Both the position numbers and the translations under genes were made by a program. This document shows positions 53,755 to 64,000 of a stretch of 64,000 nt of DNA, in pieces. Source of the DNA: Ariolimax columbianus (taxonomy: Eukaryota; Mollusca; Gastropoda; Stylommatophora; Arionidae); assembly GCA_036924085.1 (NCBI GenBank), contig JAVGWX010000018.1, positions 19,585,464 to 19,649,463 of the forward strand. The letters run 5' to 3'. Below the pieces are notes generated by a model. It saw only the letters and a program-made list of their open reading frames with translations, had not been told where the DNA came from and searched no databases. Numbering within the stretch: position 1 is the stretch's first letter; the number at the start of each line of letters is the position of its first letter.

Positions 53755-54096
53755 TCTTCAAGACCATATTGAACAAGCATCAAGCGGGTTCGAAGACGCA
53801 ACACAGTAAATGACCTGACTACAGCTAGCGACTCATAGCTGACTGCTCGCATTTGGGTCAGTGAATCAGAACTGACCAAGACCCAATTCCACTTCTAAGC
53901 CCTGGGAACAGGCTGCACAAATGTAGTCTGGTTGAGAGAATAGCGATTGCAATGGGACGACAAAACGATACTAAAAAAAAGCCAACTTGAAATCAGATAT
54001 ATCGGACCAAACGGGACAGATATCGCAGCCTATCTGTAAACTGCGACACAACACAGCAACGTCCTTTCTAGGACGAACACAAAAGAGGAAGAAGAA
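53755..54096 (+). mobile_element. family D2 SINE-like element
   Basis: GTAAATGACCTGACTACAGC, CAAGACCCAATTCCACTTCT, GGCTGCACAAATGTAGTCTG and AGATATCGCAGCCTATCTGT blocks, ending in AAAAGAGGAAGAAGAAGG. Confidence 0.78.
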
Positions 54097-54339
54097 GGTA
54101 TCAGTCTAATCTGAGGTGGGTGGGGGGGGGGGGAGAGAGGGGTACACGTTTTAATCTAGCCGTCTTGCCGTCTAAAACTATGTCAGGTATTAATGCACAG
54201 AAATAAACTAGTACGGAACAGTAACGAAACTGACAACAACATACTGTTTTTTTCTCAAATGCGTGTGTCAGTTCGGTCCGACCAGCGATCGTCATTAGTC
54301 ATGCGGTACGACTCGGCTAGGGAAGTCTCTACGCATACA

Positions 54340-54620
54340 CTATCACTTCAGCTGTTTCATAATGTCAACTGTGTGGAGACAATACGTCTAACTTCAGGTG
54401 TCTCATAATGGCACTTGTGTGGAGATCATACATCTAACTTCAGGTGTCTCATAATGTCACCTGTGTAGAGACAATACATCTAACTTCAGGTGTCTCATAA
54501 TGTCATCTGTGTAGAGACAATACGTCTAACTTCAGGTGTCTCATAATGTCAACACTGTAGACACGACAGATCTAACTTCAGGTGTCTCATGATGTCAACT
54601 TTTTAGACATGGACAACTAA
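54340..54620. repeat. 46-bp minisatellite, about 6 copies
   Basis: TCTAACTTCAGGTGTCTCAT starts at 54387, 54433 and onward every ~46 bp, with AATGTCATCTGTGTAGAGAC following. A poly-G run lies just upstream at 54122-54132. Confidence 0.93.
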
Positions 54621-54639
54621 CTGTGATTGTCTCTACACC

Positions 54640-55318
54640 AGCTGTCTTAGTGTCAAATTTTCAAACATACACCATCAACCTCGGCTGGCTCAATGTCAAA
54701 TCTTCAAACATACACCATCAACCTCAGCTGTCTCAATGTAAAATCTTCAAACATACACCATCAACATCAGGTGTCTTAATGTCAAGTCTTCAAACGTACA
54801 CCATCAACATCAGATTTCTCAATGTCGAGTCTTCAAACATACACAATCAACCTCAGCTGTCTCAATGTCGAGTCTTCAAACATAAACCATTAGCTTCAAC
54901 TGGCTAAATGTCAAGTCTTCAAACATACACCATCATCATCATCGGTCTCAATGTCACGTCTTCAAACATAAACCATCAACTTCAGCTGTCTCAATGTCAA
55001 GTCTTGAAACATAGACCATTAACTTCAGCTGTCTCAATGTCAAGTCTTCAAACATACATTACTTACATCATCGGTCTCAATGTCAAGTCTTGAAACATAA
55101 ACCATTAACTTCAGCTGTCACAATGTCAAGTCTTCAAACATAAACCATCAACTTCAGCTGTTTCAATGTCAAGTCTTCAAACACAAACCATTAACTTCAG
55201 CTGTCTCAATGTCAAGTATTCAAACATACACTATCAACCTCAGCTGACTCAATGTCAAGTCTTCAAAAATACGTTACTTACATCATCGGTCTCAATGTCA
55301 AGTCTTCAAACATACGTC
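54640..55318. repeat. 43-bp minisatellite, about 15 copies
   Basis: Unit TCAATGTCAAGTCTTCAAAC ATACACCATCAACTTCAGCT GTC. Variants carry ATTACTTACATCATCGG. It shares the CAACTTCAG/GTCTCAxAATGTCA words with the adjacent 46-bp array, so the two may have a common origin. Confidence 0.94.
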
Positions 55319-55319
55319 G

Positions 55320-55590
55320 TGGTTAGATTGACAAGTTGTCTACGCTCCATCGCTCGTTGAGTAGTATGGAGGCGTGCCATGTGGAATTTATCTTAGGTTC
55401 CAAACCTCGCAACCATATAAGAGGGCAGGAATGACTAGGCTCTTGAAGATGTGAGCTCTCGCTTCGTTATTTTTTATCTTTTGCAGTGTGGTCTTAACGA
55501 TGTTCAAGTTGAACCACTCCGCTGATGTACGAAGTTACGTTTTTGACGAGATCACTTCAAAGTCGCAAACTGTTCAACACGTCTTTAGGC
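55320..55590 (-). mobile_element. LINE reverse transcriptase thumb fragment
   Basis: Minus strand reads SAEWFNLNIVKTTLQKIKNN, EARAHIFKSLVIPALLYGCE, VWNLR, the sequence preceding and including the YGCExW block of CR1/RTE-type RTs. Frame opens for about 60 codons. Confidence 0.65.
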
Positions 55591-55599
55591 TACTTATTT

Positions 55600-55900
55600 T
55601 TAGACGAACTGCCAAGTAGTCCGCCGGGGTCTTTGTGTTTGACAAGGATAAGAATAGCACCACTGCCACACAGAGAGCATGTCGAAATAGGCGACTAACT
55701 GTGTGATATGGCATAACACCGGTTATGATTAGATGGTATGTTAAGAGCAGCACAGGTGGCGCCTAACAGGCTGTTGATGTACTTTACTCTTGTGTTTGAG
55801 TCTATTAAGATGAAATGGCACATCGGTTAACGGCACTTGTCCTAAAGCAGCGGAGTTATAATCTGCTCGAGCCTAGCCCGCTAATCACGAGACCATCTTC
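55600..55900 (+). repeat. unclassified dispersed repeat, copy 1
   Basis: About 290 bp related to the complement of 59880-60175. Shared blocks include GGCGACTAACTGTGTGA, ATGGCATAACACCGG, TCTATTAAGATG, CACATCGGTTAAC and CTCGAGCCTAGCCCGCTAA. Confidence 0.75.
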
Positions 55901-56154
55901 CCAGCTCCATCCAGCTCATGCCAGAGCTGGGACCTGAACATGGGGCATCCTATTTAGGATAAGGCTGTTTCGTTTGCGCTGTTGAGCTCATTTAGCCATT
56001 GCCCCGCTTCCTTGAGGCTGTGTCTGATGATATATATGTCATCGGCAACCCGTTTGTGAGTCCGTAAGCGGAGCGTCTTTTCTGCAGTGGCATATCTTAT
56101 CTTTTGTATGTGCCTTATAGATTTTACAAGTCGTGGTAATTAAATAATTGAGTA
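55901..56154. other. unassigned spacer
   Basis: No recognised features. Confidence 0.4.
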
Positions 56155-56530
56155 GGATCAAGACGATGAATAGTGCATGAGCTGCAGCGGTCAGCGACCT
56201 AAATCTGGCTGCTAGCGCCAGAGCCAGCCTACCAGAGCTGCCAAGACCCACCCCACCTCTCCGATGATCCTGGATAATAGACTGTAACCGGGTAGACTGG
56301 CAAAGCAGAAGGGATCAAAGAGGACAGGCTAATTCAGTACCCACAAATGTAATGCTGGAGTCGGATGTGTCGGATCGAAAGATGCAAATATCGCAGTCAA
56401 ACTAGAAACTACAGCACAGCGCATTACGTTCTTCGGACTACATCCTGCTACTTTGCAAAGCTCTTTCCATGGTTTGGTAGTAGTTGGAGTGAGAACGAAA
56501 AAGATGATGAAGAAAAAGAAGAAGAACTAC
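56155..56530 (+). mobile_element. family D SINE-like element
   Basis: GGATCAAGACGATGAATAGT to GAGTGAGAACGAAAAAGATG with a GAAGAA tail to 56526. Internal blocks GCTGCCAAGACCCA, GGATCAAAGAGGACAGGC, GCAAATATCGCAGTC in D order. Confidence 0.86.
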
Positions 56531-56949
56531 CATTTAGCTTATTCACCATTCTAAATACGTTATTCTATTGTCACGTAGACATAAATATACAGACTCATAA
56601 AACCAGCTCTACAACAATACGTACGCGGAAGGATACACTCTGCTTGCATAATCAAGGTTTATTACGTGCACACAAGTAATGAAGAGATTCACCTCTGGAT
56701 GTGCATGGCGCTTTTCGTTCTCGGCTCAGAAATGGTCTTACGTCTTTCACGAGACCTGTCTTGCATTCACTTGTCTTGTCTCAAAACAGAACATACGGAC
56801 TTTACAGCATGTCATGTATAATGAAATGTAAGGTCCTCACGACATGTCATGTTGTGTATAATGGAATTTAAGGTCTTCACAATATCTGGCTTGCTGTTTC
56901 TTGTTTGGATCACTCTTGTCTTCTCTCAAAGTTGAACTTCGTGATATCT
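56531..56949. other. unassigned stretch
   Basis: 56805-56885 has two ~41-bp units (CATGTCATGT..ATAATGGAAT..AAGGTCTTCAC). Otherwise nothing recognised. Confidence 0.45.
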
Positions 56950-58285
56950 GTCGCGTTGTCTCATGTCTTGTCTACTGTTTTGTCTAATGTTCTGTTGTCT
57001 GACGTCTTGTTGTCCGACGTTATGTTGTCTCATGTACGTTGTCTGATGTCTTGTTCTCCCATGTCTTGTTCTACCATGTCTTGTTCTGCCATGTCTTGTT
57101 CTACCATGTCTTGTTCTGCCATGTCTTGTTCTGCCATGTCTTGTTCTGCCATGTCTTGTTCTGCCATGTCTTGTTCTCCCATGTCTTGTTCTCCCATGTC
57201 CTGCTCTCCTATGTCCTATTATGTCATGTCTTGTTCTCCCATGTCCTGTAATGCCATGTCTAGTTCTCCCATGTCTTGTTCTCCCATGTTTTGTTTTCCC
57301 ACGTCTTGTTCTCCCATATCCTGTTCTCCCATGTCTTATTCTCTCACGTCTAGCTATTTATGTCTTGATCTCCCATATCTCGATCTCCCATGTCTTGCTA
57401 TTTATGTCTTGTTCTTTCATGTCTCAATCTCCCATGTCCTGTTCTCCCATGTCTTGTTCTCTCCTGTCCTGTTCTCCCATGTCTTGCTCTTTCATGTCTC
57501 AATCTCCCATGTCCTGTTCTCCCATGTCTTGTTATCTATGTCTTGATCTCCCATATCTCGATCTCCCATGTCTTGATCTCCCATGTCTTGTTCTGCCATG
57601 TCTTGTTCTGCCATGTCTTGTTCTTCCCATGTCTTGTTCTCCCATGTCTTGTTCTCCCATGTCTTGTTCTTCCCATGTCTTGTTCTCCCATGTCTTGTTC
57701 TCCCATGTCTTGTTCTCCCATGTCTTGTTCTCCTCTGTCTTGTTCTCCCCTGTCTTGTTATCTATGTCTTGATCTCCCATATCTCGATCTCCCATGTCTC
57801 GATCTCCCATGTCTCGATCTCCCATATCTCGATCTCCCATGTCTCGATCTCCCATGTCTTGTTCTCCCCTGTCTTGTTCTCCCCTGTATTGTTCTCTCAC
57901 GTCTTGTTATCTATGTCTTGATCTCCCATATCTCGATCTCCCATGTCTCGATCTCCCATGTCTCGATCTCCCATATCTCGATCTCCCATGTCTCGATCTC
58001 CCATATCTCGATCTCCCATGTCTCGATCTCCCATATCTCGATCTCCCATATCTCGATCTCCCATGTCTTGATCTCCCATATCTCGATCTCCCATATCTCG
58101 ATTTCCCATGTCTCGATTGCCTATGTCTCGATCTCCCCTGTCTTGTTCTCTCACGTCTTGTTATCTATGTCTTGATCTCCCATGTCTCGATCTCCCATAT
58201 CTCGATCTCCCATATCTCGATCTCCCATATCACGATTTCCCATGTCTCGATTCCCCATGTCTCGATCTCCCATGTCCTGCTATTT
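56950..58285. repeat. 15-bp satellite-like array, about 88 copies
   Basis: Unit CATGTCTTGTTCTCC with TTGTTCTGC, TCGATCTCC and ATATCTCGATCTCC variants grouped in blocks. CTATGTCTTGATCTCC marks recurrent higher-order boundaries (57355, 57535, 57765, 57912, 58165). Multiple frames stay open (MSCSP, ISRSP on plus; MGDRD on minus) because 15 is a multiple of three. Confidence 0.97.
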
Positions 58286-58540
58286 CAAGTTTTATTATCT
58301 CAAATTAATACAAAGCGCTTCGCATCAATTACGTTGCCGTCCATCCATTTCCCTGCCGACATTCCGCTAGCCCTGCATTATGCTACCTGTACTTTCCAGT
58401 TTGTAGGTTCTGGTAATCTTCACACAGCCATTGTGTGATGGCTTGCTACTGCTGGATTTCTACTACACCCACAAGGAGGTATGTCAACATTTTAAATAAA
58501 ATTCAAATAATGTAATGTAAGACATAGCGAAATGGGACTC

Positions 58541-59022
58541 TCTGCTCTGCCTCGGACCATCAAGTCTCACAGATAATCTGCTGTAAGATTATTTCAAGCC
58601 TCACAGATAATCTGCTGTAAGATTATTTCAAGCCTCACATATAATCTGCTGTAAGATTATTTCAAGTCTCACAGATAATCTGCTGTAAGATTATTTCAAG
58701 TCTCACAGATAATCTGCTGTAAGATTATTTCAAGCCTCACAGATAATCTGCTGTAAGATTATTTTACTGTCAATTATCAACTTTGTCATCATACTTCTGA
58801 CCATCAAGTCTCACAGATAATCTGCTGTAAGATTATTTCAAGCCTCACAGATAATCTGCTGTAAGATTATTTCAAGCCTCACAGATAATCTGCTGTAAGA
58901 TTATTTTACTGTCAATTATCAACTTTGTCATCATACTTCTGACCATCAAGTCTCACAGATAATCTGCTGTAAGATTATTTTACCGTTAGTTATCAACTTT
59001 GTTATCCTACCTCGGACCACAG
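58541..59022. repeat. 34-bp hairpin-forming array with spacer higher-order structure
   Basis: Unit CAAGCCTCACAGATAATCTG CTGTAAGATTATTT. AGATAATCT and AGATTATTT pair around GCTGTA. Six units, then a ~60-bp spacer (TACTGTCAATTATCAACTTT..), three units, the same spacer, one unit and a spacer variant. Confidence 0.95.
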
Positions 59023-59879
59023 CGACAAAAAATGATAGAAAATTAGCAATTATCAAAGGCACGTTCAGATGAAAACGGAAACGCAACCACCATTGCCGTG
59101 TAAGAAATGACACCTCCCAAATCCTCAGGCGAGATCGGGAAACATTTTCTAGCAAGAAGCGGGATACAACAGACTGAGATGCAATTTTTAGAATAAATTC
59201 AAGATTGTCAATATGGACTTCTGCAGATGCTGCACAGCTCCCGGTGAAAGCGGAACAACTGTTGCAATTTTGTCCATCATGCGCGGGTGGAAGAAGCAGC
59301 ACAAGGCAAATAACAAGGTTCTTGCATTTTTTATTTTTTTATTTTACGGAAGTGTGCAGTCTATGACCGATTGCAGATATTGCTAGAGTCAATTAAGTTC
59401 AAATTTGAAGAAGAAAGAAGAAGAAGGAGATAAAGAGGAAGATTGAAGAAGTAGAAGAAGAGAAAGAAGAAGAAGAAATAGAAGAAGAAGAAGTTCAACT
59501 TCTTGAACTATTTTGTACAAACTGCCAATGCAGCGATTATTTCCATTGCTAAGGTCTGGCAGGAGGATTCAGACCTGAGGAATAAATGTCGTTTGTACAT
59601 GTAAGCGCAACGACGTGCAGAAAACAGGTTATATTACACCGGACATAAAAACAAACATCTAGGCCGTACAGTGACTATAACCCCGTTTCCACTTTGTCAA
59701 GAGACCGTTAATCAAACTACTCGGCCACCAGCTTCTGTCCTAGGCCATACACGAGTGTTAGCTAATTTACGACTCACTTTGTTTGAAATATGTTACAGAT
59801 AAACACGCACACCGGAGTAGTACTGTCATGAGCATGGACGTCTTAGTCGACCTGTACTTCTACAGGGCGGATGTCCATT
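59023..59879. other. unassigned stretch with GAA tract
   Basis: 59405-59500 is GAA/AAG-rich. A 118-aa minus-strand ORF at 58946-59302 starts in the 34-bp array's far side and has no recognised domain. Confidence 0.45.
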
Positions 59880-60175
59880 TTGTAGGTCCCATGAAGATTC
59901 CATGCTTAGCGGGCTAGGCTCGAGCAGCTTATAACTCTGCGGCGTGTGGAGGGTAGTTAACCGATGTGCGAGTCCATCTTAATAGATTCAAATACTAGAG
60001 AAAAGTAGACCTGCAGCCTGATAGGCGCTATAATGCTGCTCTTAGCAAACCACCTAACCATGGCCGGTGTTATGCCATGTCACACAGTTAGTCGCCTCTT
60101 ACGACATCTCTCTGCGAGGCAGTGGTGATATTCTTGTCCTTGTCAGTGACAAAGACCCCCGTCAAACTACTCGGT
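59880..60175 (-). repeat. unclassified dispersed repeat, copy 2
   Basis: Inverted relative to 55600-55900. The identity of the unit is not recognised. Confidence 0.75.
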
Positions 60176-60793
60176 GTATGGGAGACAACTGGCAAATGTC
60201 CAACCCCGGTACATTTCTCCTTCACGGATAAATTAGCAAGCCTACCCAATAATCCTTTCAGAAGAATTATCTCTCTTCTCAGTGATGCATGCGTAATTTA
60301 TCTTGTAATCCTATCCCCCGTAGCTGGGCCACAAACGCTACCTTACCTTCCTTCTTAAAGGCTGGAGAAGCGTTAATAATTGTTAAGGATTTAATAATAA
60401 ATATGTACTGCTTTCGTCCCTACGAGTTTCTGGGGGTGGTATTACTTGTGGAAACTGGTTGCACCTCAGACCGTGATTAAATCGCGCTTTGGTATTGTAT
60501 TGCACACGACTGTTATTTTCGCTTCCTTGGACATGAATTAGTTCAGGATTATTAACACAAGATTAACGTGTATGCACTGCTGGGAGTGAAGTTACTGAGT
60601 ATGACATAACGTCAGCACAGAAACGGATTAATGCCCAAATAAATTTAGATATGAGAGACAATAAAGAACAGCAGTTGAACGATCACAAATATAAATGATT
60701 GAAGGACACGGTAAGACCAGATCAGGTTCACGATATTCTCATTACTCGTCTTTTACGACATGCTACAATATTACTAATTTTGGCTCCCTTTCC
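60176..60793. other. unassigned stretch
   Basis: No recognised element or gene. TTTTACGACAT near 60751 is part of the TGTCGTAAA word discussed in the findings. Confidence 0.4.
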
Positions 60794-61045
60794 AAGTTCA
60801 GGTTGTTGTTTCTTTGTTTGTTTGCGTTCACCTTATTTTCTCGAATCCGCAAGGCGGTGTGCGTTGCACTGTGGTTTTTATGTTGCGCCTGTCGGCCCAG
60901 TGCATCCGACTTACTCCTGCATTTTCTAAGGATTTGCTTACCCGGGGTAACGGCCGGTGCTGTGATGGAGATCGAACCCAGCACCTTCGGTTTGTGAGCC
61001 GTGCCAGTTAACCACTAGGCCACGCCGTCCCCTAAGTTCAGGTTG
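60794..61045 (-). mobile_element. SINE1 with 12-bp TSD, minus strand
   Basis: Full-length minus-strand SINE1 with a short internal deletion in the body (near 60910-60925). TSD AAGTTCAGGTTG at 60794-60805 and 61034-61045. B box complement GATCGAACCC, A box complement TTAACCACTAGGCCA. Confidence 0.94.
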
Positions 61046-61136
61046 ATTTTAACCTTCTTTGTGTGTCGTAAATGCTGATTAAGATGGGGTGTGCATGTAG
61101 CTGGCAACCTCGTAATTTAAAATATAGTGCAACAGA

Positions 61137-61412
61137 ATTCTCACCATTTCTTGTTTAGTTTTTTTGTTTGCCTTATTTCTCTAATCCCCAAAGACGCTGT
61201 ATGTTGCACTGTGGTTTTTATTGTGTGCCTGTCGGCCCAGTGCATACAACTTCACCATGCATTTTATGTAAGGGCCTGCTTCCTCTTGCATTTTTTAAGG
61301 GTTTGCTTCCACGGCGTAAAGGCCGGTGCTGTGATAGGGTTCGAACCCAGCACCTTCTGGTATTGAGCCGTGTCACTTAACCACTAGCCCACGCGTCCTC
61401 CCCATTCTCATC
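61137..61412 (-). mobile_element. SINE1, minus strand, near-TSD
   Basis: Minus-strand SINE1 with several substitutions. Flanks ATTCTCACC (61137-61145) and ATTCTCATC (61404-61412) match at 8 of 9. Confidence 0.9.
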
Positions 61413-61808
61413 TTTAATAACGAAAATCATATTTAAGATACATTTATTTTCTTTGAGTGGGTATCTGTAGGTGCGACCCCATGCTTCTACTTGAATGCAA
61501 ATATAAGAACGGTGAACATGTTTATATTATGATTCGTTATGGAGTGGATAGAAAAGAAGTTAGATGAGAAAGTAGATGAAGTAGACAGGGTTCAGACGTG
61601 CTAGAGGCAAGAGGAGAAAGTAGATGAAGCAGAGACAGAGCTCAGACATGATAGAGGCACTATAGAGTATATCCTTAAGATGAAGATGAATATCGTATAC
61701 AAATGGAAAGTTTAATATAAACTTACACGCTTGCTTCATAGATTTAAATCTTTGCTGCAGAGAAACGTATAGCCGAATAGAAAAAAAAACTCATCTAACT
61801 AACGATTC
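61413..61808. other. unassigned stretch
   Basis: Two partial ~55-bp repeats of GAGAAAGTAGATGAAG..CAGAC near 61565-61665. No gene recognised. Confidence 0.45.
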
Positions 61809-63115
61809 TGATGGGAGCGACGGAGACAGGAGAACTGGCTAGAGATCGAATCTTACATGGAAGCGACGGAGACAGAAGAACTGGCTAGCGATCGAATCTT
61901 ACATGGGAGCGACGGAGACAGGAGAACTGGCTAGAGATCGAATCTTACATGGGAGCGACGGAGACAGGAGAACTGGCTAGAGATCGAATCTTACATGGCG
62001 GCTGTGATGGGAGCGACGGTAACAGGAGAACTGGCTAGAGATCGAATCTTACATGGAAGCGACGGAGACAGGAGAACTGGCTATAGATCGAATCTTACAT
62101 GGGAGCGACGGAGACAGGAGAACTGGCTAGAGATCGAATCTTACATGGGAGCAACGGAGACAGGAGAACTGGCTAGAGATCGAATCTTACATGGGAGCGA
62201 CGGAGACAGAAGAACTGGCTAGCGATCGAATCTTACATGGAAGCGACGGAGACAGGAGAACTGGCTAGAGATCGAATCTTACATGGAAGCGACGGAGACG
62301 GGAGAACTAGCTAGAGATCTAATCTTACATGGCGGCTCTGATGGGAGCGACGGAGACAGGAGAACTGGCTAGAGATCGAATCTTACATGGCGGCTCTGAT
62401 GGGAGCGACGGAGACAGGAGAACTGGCTAAAGATCGAATCTTACATGTCGGCTGTAATGGGAGCGATGGAGACAGGAGAACTGGCTAGAGATCGAATCTT
62501 ACATGGCGGCTGTGATGGGAGCGACGGTAACAGGAGAACTGGCTAGAGATCGAATCTTACATGGAAGCGACGGAGACAGGAGAACTGGCTATAGATCGAA
62601 TCTTACATGGGAGCAACGGAGACAGGAGAACTGGCTAGAGATCGAATCTTACATGGGAGCGACGGAGACAGAAGAACTGGCTAGCGATCGAATCTTACAT
62701 GGAAGCGACGGAGACAGGAGAACTGGCTAGAGATCGAATCTTACATGGAAGCGACGTAGACGGGAGAACTAGCTAGAGATCTAATCTTACATGGCGGCTC
62801 TGATGGGAGCGACGGAGACAGGAGAACTGGCTAGAGATCGAATCTTACATGGCGGCTCTGATGGGAGCGACGGAGACAGGAGAACTGGCTAAAGATCGAA
62901 TCTTACATGTCGGCTGTAATGGGAGCGATGGAGACAGGAGAACTGGCTAGAGATCGAATCTTACATGGCGGCTGTGATGGGAGCGATGGAGAAAGGAGAA
63001 CTGGTTAGAGGTAGAATCTTACATGGGAGCGATGGAGACAGAAGAACTGGCTAGAGATCGAATCTTACATAGCGGCTGTGATGGGAGCGACGGAGATAGG
63101 TGAACTGGCTACAGA
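61809..63115 (+). repeat. 46/58-bp minisatellite with 508-bp higher-order repeat
   Basis: Unit GGGAGCGACGGAGACAGGAG AACTGGCTAGAGATCGAATC TTACAT (46 bp), with an optional 12-bp GGCGGCTSTGAT insert giving 58-bp units. The variant block with GACGGTAACAGG recurs at 62011 and 62519 (508 bp), whereas later markers recur at 462 bp. Confidence 0.96.
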
Positions 63116-63408
63116 TCGATACAATTTACATGATAATGATGTGTGTGCATGTTTTGTGTGTGAGTGTGTGTATATGTGTGTATGTTCGGGTGTGTCTATG
63201 AGTTTGTATATGTTTAGGAGTTTTCCTAAACTTGAGAAACGTGCTCTAAAGTTAAGCCAAGAGCGAGATCTGGTCTCGTATTCCCTTCGCCAGACTGTGA
63301 GGTAGCAAGTAAGAGATCAAGTATCTCCCCTGACACACACCACATCCACCCCCCACTTCCCTCCCAACTCCCATGTGTAGAACCTCTTTATCTCCGTGCT
63401 TGCCATAA
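63116..63408. other. unassigned spacer with TG-rich part
   Basis: 63140-63215 is GTGTGT-rich. No gene recognised. Confidence 0.5.
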
Positions 63409-63690
63409 TAGACGACTTATTGGTTTGTTTTTTTGGTTTTTTTTGCGTTCGTCTTATTTCTCAAATCCCCAAGGTGGTGTGCGTTGCACTGTGGTTTTAA
63501 TTTTGCGCCTGTCGGCCCAATGCATCCGACTTCAGCATGCATTTTATGAAAGGGCCTGCTTCCTCCTGCATTTTGTAAGGGTTTGCTTCCCCGGGGTAAC
63601 GGCCTGTGCTGTGATGGGGATCGAACCCAGCACCTTCCGGTTGTGAGCCGTACCACTTAACCACTAGGCCACGCCGTCCCCTAGACGACT
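63409..63690 (-). mobile_element. SINE1 with 9-bp TSD, minus strand
   Basis: Full-length minus-strand SINE1. TSD TAGACGACT at 63409-63417 and 63682-63690. The A tail appears as T-rich 63418-63444. Confidence 0.93.
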
Positions 63691-63814
63691 AAATAGAGTT
63701 GTGCATGGGACTAGCAACATAAACGTATATAACAAACTGTAGCAGAAACAACCCCTGCTAAATCTCCCAACATGATTTGGTTCAAACTTTCTAAATGAGG
63801 CGAACTCTAGTGGA

Positions 63815-63972
63815 GTGAAAGAAGAAGAAAAAGAAAAGAAGAAGAAGAAGAAAAGAAGAGGAAGAAGAAGAAAAGAAGAAGACGGAGAAGAAGAAGAGAA
63901 AGAGGAAGAAGGAGAAGAATAAGGGAAATGAGAAGATTAAGCAGAAGAAGAAGAAAAAGAAGAAGAAGAAGA
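63815..63972. repeat. GAA/AAG-rich tract
   Basis: Imperfect purine repeat of ~158 bp. No element body is attached within the window. Confidence 0.92.
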
Positions 63973-64000
63973 ATGACCAAAACGGGCAATATAAATCAGT

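Noticed and set aside
57390..58175. 261-aa ORF and several overlapping ORFs on both strands
   Set aside because: All lie in the 15-bp array; a period divisible by three with few stop-compatible words gives open frames automatically.
58541..59022. CRISPR-like repeat-spacer arrangement
   Set aside because: Spacers are identical to each other, units have tandem contacts without unique spacers, and the setting is eukaryotic.
58946..59302. 118-aa minus-strand ORF as a host gene
   Set aside because: No recognised motif, and its C-terminal part lies in the 34-bp array.

Overview
This window looks like repeat-rich animal nuclear DNA. I found no intact host protein-coding gene, no rRNA gene and no free-standing tRNA gene. 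What can be recognised is almost entirely transposable-element wreckage and tandem repeats: RNase H-bearing Jockey/I-type LINEs, CR1/L2-like LINEs, RTE-like LINEs, a Penelope-like element, tRNA-derived SINEs, one promoter-less SINE-like family and one probable hAT-type non-autonomous element. This mix fits an invertebrate, perhaps a lophotrochozoan such as a mollusc. The clade is an inference from the mix of elements, and the species cannot be named from sequence alone.

Family names used here are local. LINE A is Jockey/I-like with RNase H and a (GAA)n tail. LINE B is CR1/L2-like with an AAGTT-repeat 3' end. LINEs C, E and F are other RNase H/zinc-knuckle-type LINE 3' ends. RTE-like fragments are of several kinds. 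SINE1 to SINE3 are tRNA-derived. Family D (with diverged subfamily D2) is a ~360-bp SINE-like element ending in a conserved double hairpin. Element T is a short retroposed element with a (TAAG)n tail.

Layout. 0-6 kb: LINE A and B fragments, a D copy carrying a 72-bp tandem array, and a 42-bp element T insertion. 6-9 kb: an RTE-like fragment and two minisatellites. 9-13 kb: a LINE E copy with a twin-priming inversion, then the best-preserved element of the window, a 2.4-kb LINE A copy with RT and RNase H that is nested in an RTE-like element. 14-24 kb: LINE B copies, arrays of 66, ~30, 37 and 17 bp, and SINE1. 24-33 kb: D, LINE F with a very long GAA tail, SINE2, a 28-bp array, RTE-like and Penelope-like remnants, and a decaying 33-bp array. 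33-45 kb: two LINE C copies whose 3' ends are amplified into 39-bp arrays, nested LINE A in LINE B, D nested between LINE E pieces, a hAT-like element and RTE-like ends. 45-56 kb: SINEs, D copies, an 18-bp array, two further nested insertions and arrays of 46 and 43 bp. 56-64 kb: a 1.3-kb 15-bp array, a 34-bp hairpin array, three SINE1 copies and a 1.3-kb 46/58-bp array.

The main new observation is a recurring process rather than a gene system. In at least three unrelated retroelement families (LINE C 3' end, family D 5' half, Penelope endonuclease C-terminus) an internal segment has been amplified in place into a minisatellite. The window also holds many nested insertions with readable target-site duplications (TSDs), so the order of events can be reconstructed. 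The long ORFs seen in the arrays are consequences of repeat units whose length is a multiple of three, or of stop-poor units, and are not called as genes.
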